From Rhynchopus euleeides (Eukaryota > Euglenozoa > Diplonemea > Diplonemida > Diplonemidae), in contig OY723271.1 in the NCBI GenBank assembly GCA_963210315.1, positions 1,612,001 through 1,676,000 on the forward strand: 64,000 nt of DNA, read 5' to 3'. Shown piece after piece: positions 52,001 through 58,420 of this stretch. Within the stretch, counting starts at the first letter, position 1. The number at the start of each line of letters is the position of its first letter. The translations under genes were made by a program, and so were the position numbers. The notes below the pieces were generated by a model. That model saw nothing but the letters and a program-made list of their open reading frames with translations. It had not been told where the DNA came from and made no database searches.

Positions 52001-52006
52001 GCGTGA
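43097..52006 (+). CDS. Giant four-module ankyrin / propeller-like repeat protein (2969 residues)
   Basis: One uninterrupted 8.9-kb frame starts at the ATG at 43097 and ends TGA; an AG directly precedes the ATG. Residues 1-240 form a unique N-terminus. Four modules follow, each opened by an ankyrin pair: near 247 (DRDGRTALHLACS), 1008 (DSDGRTALHLALD), 1689 (DTEGKTAMHVLFD) and 2316 (DADRMTALHLLCS). Each ankyrin pair is followed by about 600 residues of beta-rich sequence, with a shared V-x-P-Y-x-E-x-L-H...KDFI...GTLL block and a closing blade (FHPTDPDTLILLSHGMLAYY, FHPTELGTFAFLREGLLCVL, FHPERPLAFAILDNELVVYD, MNPTKRMQYVFLKEGLICTL), ending in a YEWGAFAEIL / YSWADVAKRR / FHRWDAVAEL-type motif. Gly-rich and Pro-rich linkers lie at about 725-755 and 1360-1400. 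No signal peptide or membrane segment is visible. A beta-propeller scaffold role is an inference; no named family is recognised. Confidence 0.85.
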   Translation: MLRDDSIRLQVTLSCAPLMIHVQGPLAPWVVVELAELCRVLLGAKKEAVHISLHQGSSPHWRMRFDGEMIYQGDEAGTSLANRVSDALRGVRMGRWQPSDTPLATPDPTRGYPIQQNPNAPPGALPVDMAQGSFGGLCIERHEEDILRGILATGTHVADESAAGQAGPRSEAAAQAAALEEIGITGEIVFFRRMVFKRRVEVPPKISLCTEVLNPVSLKGVGSLGKGIVEEIRELQLVLRAVEAGMLHVNASDRDGRTALHLACSTAEFVSGDRARECIIFLLEMGGNPLLCDLSGIRPVDIAEAVAVPDESNIALSVLRKFSEGAKAKIRDCPLPRPVAELQHEGVSAVCFSEAVPTILYYCSATTSALCCRYLTSRKSSVLHVPSKEFATPQGFIVLPYVEALHSGTIKDIILLDDGTLLVVDHKAVDPVVQKYSTPIEFASSQQGAPLASFAWSPTLLKDRGFSDGGTCRLRPSYLESMQQELDQLERRAPPKVGTESAFATNLLLFPYAQAKPNGAGAAACVSGVAAPSDMAQEDGDSDSLESYCSDSQAGCEDPASAAQGDAAAIGSGGAQSMVPWIGLLSLVVSRASGDTHLVTLHLPWFSPGTTRDIGQSIRDSIAAAWGDVPFVRRLGSPDGSQPLAAEMALDPTRRVGHVASHALSGQSAFGMDLGYFILYRASSFSFVEFRQSDASSGAKDAPLPYTMENGEKMMRASQAGGGGGGGGANHPYVRGGGGGGSVGGGSRHPPPPCFDAPATNFICLAASFNTDGHLSLFSSSVAVFSIDRPAGENPATATNTPPTSHLGATPLPPIGGPAPGASAPPPPRQDFLLGRLGDEVRTGCFHPTDPDTLILLSHGMLAYYHLKTKQAGVLGSLQLTDYEFSRKQDNEDILGNEADLTISGTHKVSFSRDGSLLCRLNTLHKCAAVYEWGAFAEILQKDLKAVYAQKPLSDIRGVDTSWNSVSQRLLKSHLSSLRSVGVPMDSMKSHLWSFCQAIHQGRVPPCYRDSDGRTALHLALDLANSTDYVVSAQAKAVAVWLIRCGASLFTCDNSPGHLRGYDLAGGVTALQHHDTTSTGTHPSGSVTVAADAVFEFRKAFPPGSGDGDGALLSPSSIAMGKLNLSCRDTDAMQPIAELGEDCEQVHCSSSFEGIIYFLSIARGALLALNVEKQFSAELYSFPGLARMAVFPYSETLHESMDKDFILFSNGTLLRIHFVNGPSMHPVVTVSETQFRSDLPGGMPGLYLTASAVQINRELPQSADYSMGVVSTVYLDMELGRRTHLTLHLSSLVYPHDKSVKSCLDFLRDAINIAWSSEGIFRITRPIAPDAIASHICAANTPSDPGGYVALLYEVPRVTPAGATPAQSEPSTPNPAPQGTQEGVGPGGVAPGGGVQPPPGEPVIGYLMNEAGVMVYLVSPRGASEGTTVGASISYSPGKRQVVVARFARCLEVFKIDTACLGQQSASGVGGLFGSGVTIPTDGAGAMLRQPSLRGSQSRGGGGAKSLPWVYPSIEIPGCDTLAENAHGSFHPTELGTFAFLREGLLCVLDIHTDQAVVVGQMNLSIMESRRKDLEEDGATDERLTGYQLLLFSSSGVYAVRYNSFYRTFVVYSWADVAKRRRALGPSGNLTLLSGSIDPTVATNRPPRKMELKGSLKRMTTKGLSLREKRSALSTFLEAIGAGLIPPNFSDTEGKTAMHVLFDISHQVAIEESIRQAVWLLSRGANVFATDSELNRPIDALRSGTQREVMLRAINEFQQKYCTFMFDDPDPPPGKTRTPPYNPPTLQDAKNITPDQLVFSVTPSATSATSFYALCAQNCRRKAFEMGKSPPLWCLVLFSITDGTTEIVSQGVGDAEKVGYSVIPYSARLHGSSAIDFIITSDTLLCVRRTPKCVVEPLPLGGALQLDSTAGGSLSVLWCPTGPPPNGARDTQGEENTYSDMSGAFCFIAPCGRAVRTLRLPTVDHDDGNKAKYLMMLLKLASPADTTLPEAFVNEMGRFAAPLQASFVGAPPAQQAQSAAVAIRGVWHGGCGSFLITNGESVLVVSHRGALRKVVCSIEPTPCAVTLSVGSYAEGAFVAVPRPAGVDFYSVVCTEGAFAFSCVCRVHDAASDSIDMAPVVFHPERPLAFAILDNELVVYDCLTHTITASHIVTLSAGEISQRSLDGDGICDSLVGTQCLSFTSAGVALPAASADAAGGGDPRPESEGHLLRLNKYYKTVTCYDGRDVRSQYLSAWTKGVAVYNAFHLGSLCSLQKKADNIRIASALQPFRKGNIERKEGLGGLLGRTENAERSSACQKSSLGKMVRLMKRGAADANFPDADRMTALHLLCSVADTFPQQELVGLLQYILSIGGSLYTCDKYGRRPCDLLTPGSPSAGLALTTILAFHLAGLQPMDHPALPRALVEADVSCVQLLPSRSADGVCYATCNERGSTRTSLVALATQRTAVSEVLKGGQSAPAVGAGEEDEDSGEACNAFDVNYWRKQHEAIQRKNTPPLQLYSEEDFRLRVCSIPVHAGYRGGADVFLTSAGVLLHVSPDAKPKEPESVNLADSRPHSADDPSVKHAAPGCVTEQRIPLLAFEEVALGYIGQTHATLAVVTSDGVLAVYIIPTERLAAVDSSTAFLAAATSRLAFDLQESSPSASSFPSVDSALESRSLAAQKRAMSLESSAKRSSFKKRLSESLEAAGRASEIDGILATVQPAEEGAGGGVPAEGAEAVRAVAGQMVLRGEIGCIHLSNRRTVFWKRKCPTSVLFVENLKLEGEVLQQTVVRSPDTGTLIQILSGASLAVYDVSFIDESSSAVLQGNTSLSAQPLFLLSDESPEGGLPIAGAMNPTKRMQYVFLKEGLICTLDLDQFVVRTVGELRRGAVEERKTRALQLDPLNLVSFSAKGSHLLTVNEYQGLVAFHRWDAVAELMEVQKSEPTVANNAVFLPPVVAGVDLSQVYSQLIEAGEKGGQVEAVEGEEPGGEA

Positions 52007-53148
52007 TTGTGGTGGCAAGAGAGCAAAGAAAATAGCAGAATGCCTGCAAAAGGTTTGTTTTGACTGTGCGCTCATTCAGCAGGGGGAAAAAAAAACTCTC
52101 TCGTGACCGTTTGTGTTTCAGTTGGGCGTGCATACAACTTTTTATATGCGTTGTTTGTAAACGCGATCAACGCAACAAACAAAAGAATCCATCAGAGTGA
52201 TGTTGCAGCCGAGAGTAAACGGGATGGGAGGTTCTCTCTCTCTCTCTCTCTCTCTGTCATTGCGGTACCGAAGAGGTGCGTTGTGAGGGCCTTCGCTCAG
52301 AACTGCAGAAAAGTGAAAAAGTGAACCACCTCACACAACGGGTGCATTTCTCCTATTCCTTTGAGAAGACATCTGCCAAACCGAAACAACTGAATGTCGA
52401 ACGTCGACGCCCCTCCCCAGTCCTTTGCGATAACTAAGTGTAAGGTGGTGGAGGGAGGGGGGGGCTGGCTGGCAGTGGTCCTTCCCACTCCCCACCCCCC
52501 CTGCCACACGCTCCAAGTATCCCTGCCGCTCCTCTTCCGAGGCTGCTCTGTCCACAGGAAGGCAGGTTCTGTCGCACCCCTTCCTGGAAATAACGCACAA
52601 TTCCCCGGGGCCCCCTCCCATCCCCTCCCGGGGCACGGGTCGTGCCTGCCCCAAGCAGCTGGTGTTGATAACGGGAAGGCGTGAGTGGGAAAACGCTGCA
52701 ATCCGGCTGAACTCAACCTCTGCGCCCCCACCCCCTCTCCCAGAGCCCAAGGGACTGCTATGCGAGGGGCACCCTGCTGTCAGAACCACTATCCTCCTCT
52801 CGCGCATTGTTCCGGGAACTGCAATAGGGGTGGAGGAAGGGAGGTCGGTCTTTTGTGACTGTATTGTGCGCAATCAACAAGGAAGCAGTCCGGAACTGTT
52901 CTCCCACAGTTGCTGGGCAGGGTGTCTGCATTAACCCTTTAGAGACCAGGAGGGGGTACGATTTAAAATACGCAAACCCGCAAACTACTAAGGTGTTCTT
53001 GATGCCGCACTCCCGCCTCCACCCCGCATCATCCCCGCGCAGGTCCGCATCCCCCTTCGCCTTTTGCTACACACGCCGCAAAAGCGGGGAGTGGGACCAC
53101 CCACCCAACACACATTTTCCTGAGAACCAGAAGTTTAAAAAAGAAGCA
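52007..53148. other. Spacer
   Basis: No gene is supported. A CT microsatellite lies at 52229-52257. The segment 52283-52328 is a third, inverted relative of the GAGGGCCTTCGCTC element. Confidence 0.5.
52283..52328 (-). repeat. GAGGGCCTTCGCTC element, partial inverted copy
   Basis: GAGGGCCTTCGCTCAGAACT, GCAGAAAAGTG and AAAGTGAACCAC read as the reverse complement of 57505-57549 with few differences. Confidence 0.55.
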
Positions 53149-54467
53149 ATGATGAAGGCGGCGTGCCTCGTGGCTCTGCTGTTTGCTGTGAGTGCGGATG
53201 CCAAGGGATACGGCACCCGCGTTTACGGCACCCCCACCGGGGGGAAGAACAGCAAGGTGTGGAAGTACGCAGCTGTTGGGGCTGGCGGTGTTGCTGCTGG
53301 GGCCCTTGTGTATTACGTCGGGTCGAAGGCGTACCGCAGGCACACGTCGTACTCGCACAACGACTATGACTCGTACTACAACTCTCACAGCTCTGACTAC
53401 CGCAGGCAGAACCCGAAGCGTTCCACGAGCTGCACGCCCGCCGGGGGGCTGCGTGAGGACGAGACTGACGCGTGGGTTGTGGCGCAGATTGTGATGGATA
53501 CCGCACGCAAAGCCTTTGCCCCGATCGAGGTGGAGGTCGACCTGTTCCAGGAGCTCACCTTCCGTTCCCCGTGCCACCCGCCGACGCAGATTGTTGTGAT
53601 GTACGAGTGCTGGCTGACGACCAACCGTGCGCTCACCGCTGCTGACCGCACGAACCCCACCACGTGCGTGTCGCACGGCGATGTCGAGTCCCTGCCTGTG
53701 GAGCACATCAACGCGCGGCGCAAGCTGCTGCAGACCAACGGCGGGTACGTCGTGTTCGAGGTGTCCGCCGGGGCCCTCAGCTACTCCAGCGCAACCGAGC
53801 TCGTATGTCGTTCCCATGATTGTCGAAATATGGGTGGATGTTTACGTTCCAGATTGTCTGTCGGTTTCAGTATTTGAAATACAACCAAAGAGGCTATACA
53901 ATTGTATACCATTGGTGCATGCCTTCTGTTGACTTTGTGCGTGTGTGCTCACGGCCGGCATGTTATTGTCGATACCGAGAACCACACACCCGAAACATGC
54001 AAAAAATCTCGCGGGATTTCTATCACGACACAAGATCTGTGCGACACCAACCGTTTCCCTCCATCGGTTCACTGCCACCTGGACGGACGCTTCTGGAGGT
54101 TCACACTTGATCACACACATCCCTTCGCCCCTACAGAGCAAAGCCTTTGTCGAGGCGGTGCGCGACCCGACCGGGTCGTTCGCCACGACGTACAAGACAA
54201 AGGCCGGGCTGCACGCACTCGAGGTCGTCGATGTTGAGTCTGCCGGTGGTATGCTGCTTCTTCGTGCTGGACACACGTGATTTTTATGTCTTCGTATTTG
54301 GTGTTTGTAAACAACGTTTGCACGCGTATCATTGCTGGCTCATCGCCCTGCCCGGGGGTGTCGGGGGACGTGTTGCCTGCACTGGCGAAAACCATTCCAC
54401 CCGCCCAACAGCCCTCCAGCCGATGCTGATCTGCCTTATGGCGGTGGTCGTTGCTGTGCTGCTGTAA
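53149..54467 (+). CDS. GPI-anchor-like secreted protein with prion-protein-like layout (273 residues, two introns)
   Basis: The exons are 53149-53802, 54137-54248 and 54412-54467; the donors GTATGT and GTATGC and the acceptors CTACAG and CAACAG keep the frame. Residues 1-18 (MMKAACLVALLFAVSADA) are a signal peptide. Residues 41-58 are an Ala/Gly-rich hydrophobic stretch (AAVGAGGVAAGALVYYVG) followed by Ser, then basic residues. Residues 65-86 are Tyr/Ser/His/Asp-rich (YSHNDYDSYYNSHSSDYRR). A globular region with several cysteines follows (Cys95, and Cys in FRSPCHPP, YECW, TTCV). The last ~16 residues (MLICLMAVVVAVLL) are hydrophobic after a small-residue run (ESAGA), as in GPI-attachment signals. 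The order resembles vertebrate prion protein and doppel, but I see no alignable globular domain, so homology is not claimed. Confidence 0.7.
53803..54136 (+). other. Intron 1 of the GPI-anchor-like gene
   Basis: The donor is CTC|GTATGTCG and the acceptor CCCCTACAG|AGC; 334 nt, phase 0. Confidence 0.7.
54249..54411 (+). other. Intron 2 of the GPI-anchor-like gene
   Basis: The donor is G|GTATGCTG and the acceptor GCCCAACAG|CCC; 163 nt, phase 1. An alternative donor three bases upstream (GTGGTA) would remove one glycine only. Confidence 0.6.
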
Positions 54468-57072
54468 GCTGTCAGCGAGCTGCTGAACCCCATTGAAAAC
54501 GAACCGCTTCCGATTTATTATCTGGGGAATGGGTGGGTGGTGCGAAGGGAGCTCATGCACGTGTGGCTTTCGAGAAACCCCCGTGCAGATGACATCGAGA
54601 TGTCTGCACCTCTTGTCACGAGGATTTTGTACATTGTGGTGGTGCGGCGCAGACAAAGAGCGGGCAGCATCAGCTTTTTTCCGCAAAACAACTGCCAACT
54701 CGATTGGTTCGCCTGAAAATCCTAAATGGACGACATAACCACTGTGTACATCAGCCTCTTCAGTGGTGGGGCAGATATCCCTGATTGTGGAAGGGCTGTT
54801 TTTGACAACACCCTTATCTGAACCCATCCAGCCATGCGTGTGAGCTGTACGTAGAGGGGTGGAGGGGGGGGGAGGGATGAGATGGAAGGGGGGGGTAGGG
54901 GGAAGGGGTAATGCGAGAGGTTTCCACATCCAGTGGCTCTTCTGCCCCCCTCCCCACCCCCACCCCATCCCATCCCACATCGCCTTCGCCTTCACCCCCG
55001 CCTTCGCACCCAACCCCGCCCCCCACCCACCCCGTCCCCTCAACCCCCGTCATAATTCTTTCTTAACACACACCCGTACTCTGTTTGTTTGAGGTTCGTG
55101 TTCGATCCACCCTGCCCTTCCACCCTTCCCACCGAAGTGTAATGCACCTGGTGTAGTGGCTGCAAAAAGAAAATGACTCACATTGTTAGAGGGTGTGTGG
55201 GAGTGGGTGGGGGGTTGGGTGTGTCCGGCCTTTATTTTAGACAAACATGCAGGGCTCCCCTGCTGAAGGGGGAATGAAGGTGGCAAGGCAAATGCACCGT
55301 GTCCGTTCGATGTGTGCCGTCAAAATTGGAAGGCAAATGAAGAAGGAATAAAAGAATGCAGTGCGGTGGCAACCACACGTTGCGAAAAAGTATTATCGTC
55401 CCTGGGCCTTGCATCCTTTATAACAGAATGCGAGGCATCAGTGCTAGTGAACCGCTTCTGAACACCAGGCATTTGTCGACACAAGAGGCGGGGTGCCCGC
55501 CGCCACTTTTATTCCTGCTGCTCATATCTCTTTCCCACACACACACCTCACACACCCACCCCTTTGCATTCGTGACCTACCGCACCAACCGCTGCGATCA
55601 AGCTTTACCCTGCAATTCACTTTACCCTTCTGCGTTTCACGTTGCCTGGCTGCCTTGCCTGTCAGGCTGGTGTTGCGTCGATGTCAAAAAAGGGTGAAGA
55701 GAAAATCTCTCTTCTCTCCTCTGCACAGAGCAGACCCCACACTTCGGATTGGGGGGGGGGGGGGGAGTGAGTTTTTGTAATTCTGTTGTTTTGCGAGCAC
55801 CTTCAGACAGCCTGCCAATCGGTGGAGAAGGTGCTGGCAGTTCAGCGGGCCCAACCCCCAGGGTGGCTTTTCGCGTTGCAGGATCCTTTGCGAACACTTC
55901 GCCATCCCTCCCAGGGGGGCAGGGCTGTGGCAGTGTTCTGCGTTCGAAGGTGATCCACACGCCCGCTCCTCTCCGAGCTGTTTCTCTCTTGTGATTCAAC
56001 CGGCATTCCCTTTGATGCCGTCAACACACACATACACCCCGCCCACCCACCCCCCCCCCCCCCCCTCTATTTTCGACGGTGGAAGTCTTTTTTGGGTTCT
56101 CTCATTCTTGCGACACTCTGTACTTCCCCCCCCCCCCCCCCACTCCGCAAGGCTTGTTGGGCGAGTTGTTGGCCCAGCACACACCAGGCTCATGCACTAC
56201 AGCGGGTGGAACCCGCTCCTTTCTATCTGCGCTGCTGGGTGTAATGAGGAAAAAGGTGCCGAGAAGTTTGGTGGCGGCTTGTGTTTTTTTTACAGAAATT
56301 CCCCGTGTTAGTTTTACGCAGCTTGATTGCTAGTGAATCGACTGGCGAGGAAAAGACACTCCGGGTGGTAAGGGGGGGGGGGGGTGGCGGGGGTGCCCTG
56401 CTCGATCGTAGCTTTTCGGGATCGTTCAACCTGGCCTTTCTGGCTGGAAAACAAACAAGCGCGGTGGGTTTTTTTTTGCAGACCCGACACGCCGCTGAAG
56501 TAAAGTACGGTACAGAATGGGCTGTGTTGTCCTGCCTTGAACTGTATTTTTCCAAAACGAACTTCCGACCACACTGGTGGCCACTCAGGGAGAGAGGGGG
56601 GAGTGGTCGTATCACCGGATCTGCCATGCTCCGCTGTTACAACCCAATTCCCGAAAATTCCTGGGGAAGAAAATCCCGAAAAAACTGCTGCAAAAAAATG
56701 TAGATCGGCACCCCCCCCCCCCCCCCCCCACCCGAGGGTGGGGGGTGTGAGGCGGGGGTGGAATGGGGCCTGTTCATATCCAACCACTTGCCAATGCGAC
56801 AGTTCACCGAGCCCCCCCCCCCCACCCCCCCCCCCCCCCCCATCCCCCTTCTCTCCTCCCACCCCTACCCCCCCACTCCGTCATTTTGTCTTTAGTTCGA
56901 CACTACACCATACACGTGATGCGGCCCCTCTGCCTGCCTTCTGCAACAAAGCCGTTTTCTCATTGCTTTGCCTTGCACCTGCCCCTGATCTCTGTTGGTT
57001 ATCTCTCTCTCTCTCTATTACTCTTTCGCCCTTTTTGGTTCTTCAGTTATTTTCAAGTTTTGCCTTTCTGTT

Positions 57073-57119
57073 CCCGGGTTTTTGGCGCACAGCACAAACG
57101 CATTATCTTGTTTTTTTTG
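57073..57119 (+). repeat. GCGCACAA short interspersed repeat, copy 5
   Basis: CCCGGGTTTTTGGCGCACAG, CACAAACGCATTATCTTG and a T-run follow the family order with small insertions. Confidence 0.5.
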
Positions 57120-57464
57120 TTGTATGTTTTTTTGTTGAAAAGGTTTCAAAAATACAATCTTATCCCCAACCAGATCTCGCATCAGCTGGCCTGAGGGCTT
57201 TGGTGCCGTGCCAAACAAAACAAATGAAACGGTTCAATTCTTCAGGCGGAAAGGCCTCTGAACCGGAGGGGGGGAAATATAAGGAACCCCAAAAGGGAGG
57301 AGTGGGTGATTGATCTCCACAGTGCAGAATAGTGACCGCCCCAAAAGTATTATGGTGTCACACAATGTCACAGTTTTGTACATGGATCACCCACCACACA
57401 AATGGATGGCAGCCGCCGAAAATCCAAAAGGAGGCAATGGGAGGTTTCGTTCTGTGCCGCACTG

Positions 57465-57549
57465 TTGTGTGAAACTGTGCCACTTTGCAGCCAGTTCTGT
57501 GAGTGGTTCACTTTCTCACCTTTCTGCACTTATCTGAGTGAAGGCCCTC
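57465..57549. repeat. GAGGGCCTTCGCTC element, copy 2
   Basis: TGTGTGAAACTGTGCCACTT, TGCAGCC, TTTCTGCACTTATCTGAGTG and AAGGCCCTC match 41535-41607 in order. Confidence 0.5.
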
Positions 57550-58420
57550 GCAAAGCTGCTGAAGAAGGGATGTCAGCATCTGCCATTCAGAGAATAAAGA
57601 CATGGCACGTGGGACAGGTGGCGTTAACTATACACAGTCCCGGAGAAGGTGCGTGGGAGACGATGCAGGGCGAGAGGGCGGCGTTATAGCAGTGCGAAGG
57701 TCCACAGAGATCTGGCGAGCCCCCCCCCGCCCCAACAAAACAATTTTTGCCAGTCCAGTGATTGGTTTGTGCTGTCTCGTTTTTTTGTTTTGCTGCCACT
57801 TCACCATCCGGTGGGGGGGGGGGGGGGGAGAGGGGCACAGATACTTACGAACCACCATCTCTCTCGGCACCGAAAGAGGCATCTTTTCTATCGCCCGCGT
57901 TTATCCTGCATCCCGGATACTGGCGGCCATGGCGGGTGTCTGTGTGTCTGCTCCGCAAGGCCATTGCACCCGAGTCTGATATAGCTCATCGGGACTCCGT
58001 CTTTGGCTTTGGGCTCATCTGCTGCGCCCACACTGTGTTTCGGGGTGCTGCCGGGTTCGGTTTGTGTGACGTGCTTTTCCGTTTTGGGGGAGAGGGGAGG
58101 GGGGTCTGCTGGAACTTGTTCTTGCAGTTGGAGCACACAAAAAAGCCAAAAATGGCAACAGTTTCGCCAGCAGCGACAGGTCAGGAGTTGCAAAGCCAGA
58201 CAGCTCTTTTAGGACGCGCCTGCCCTCCCTTGACCCCTGCACTGCTGCACTGCCGTGTCTGAGACCCAGGCCTCAGGAGTGTGCCAGGTGCCTGGGGTGC
58301 CTGTGTTTGGGTTTTGTTGAGTACAGCCCCCCGTGCATTGTGATTCTCCCGTCCTCTGGTGCTGTGTAGCACTGGCTCATCCCCACCACCACCTACGGCA
58401 GGAAACCACAAGGCAGTATC

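Larger units (their letters stand above)
54468..58420. other. Long gene-free spacer
   Basis: No gene is supported despite many overlapping frames, which come from poly-C/poly-G runs (for example 55750-55765, 56050-56065, 56710-56730, 56812-56842, 57812-57828). It includes a GCGCACAA repeat (57073), the GAGGGCCTTCGCTC relative (57465) and a TGTCTCGTTTT...GCTGCCACTTCA segment (57770-57812) that recurs near 60850. Confidence 0.5.

Noticed and set aside
55095-55165. Pol III A-box and B-box-like strings (TGGTGTAGTGG, GTTCGATCC)
   Set aside because: They occur in the wrong order and no tRNA or SINE structure surrounds them.
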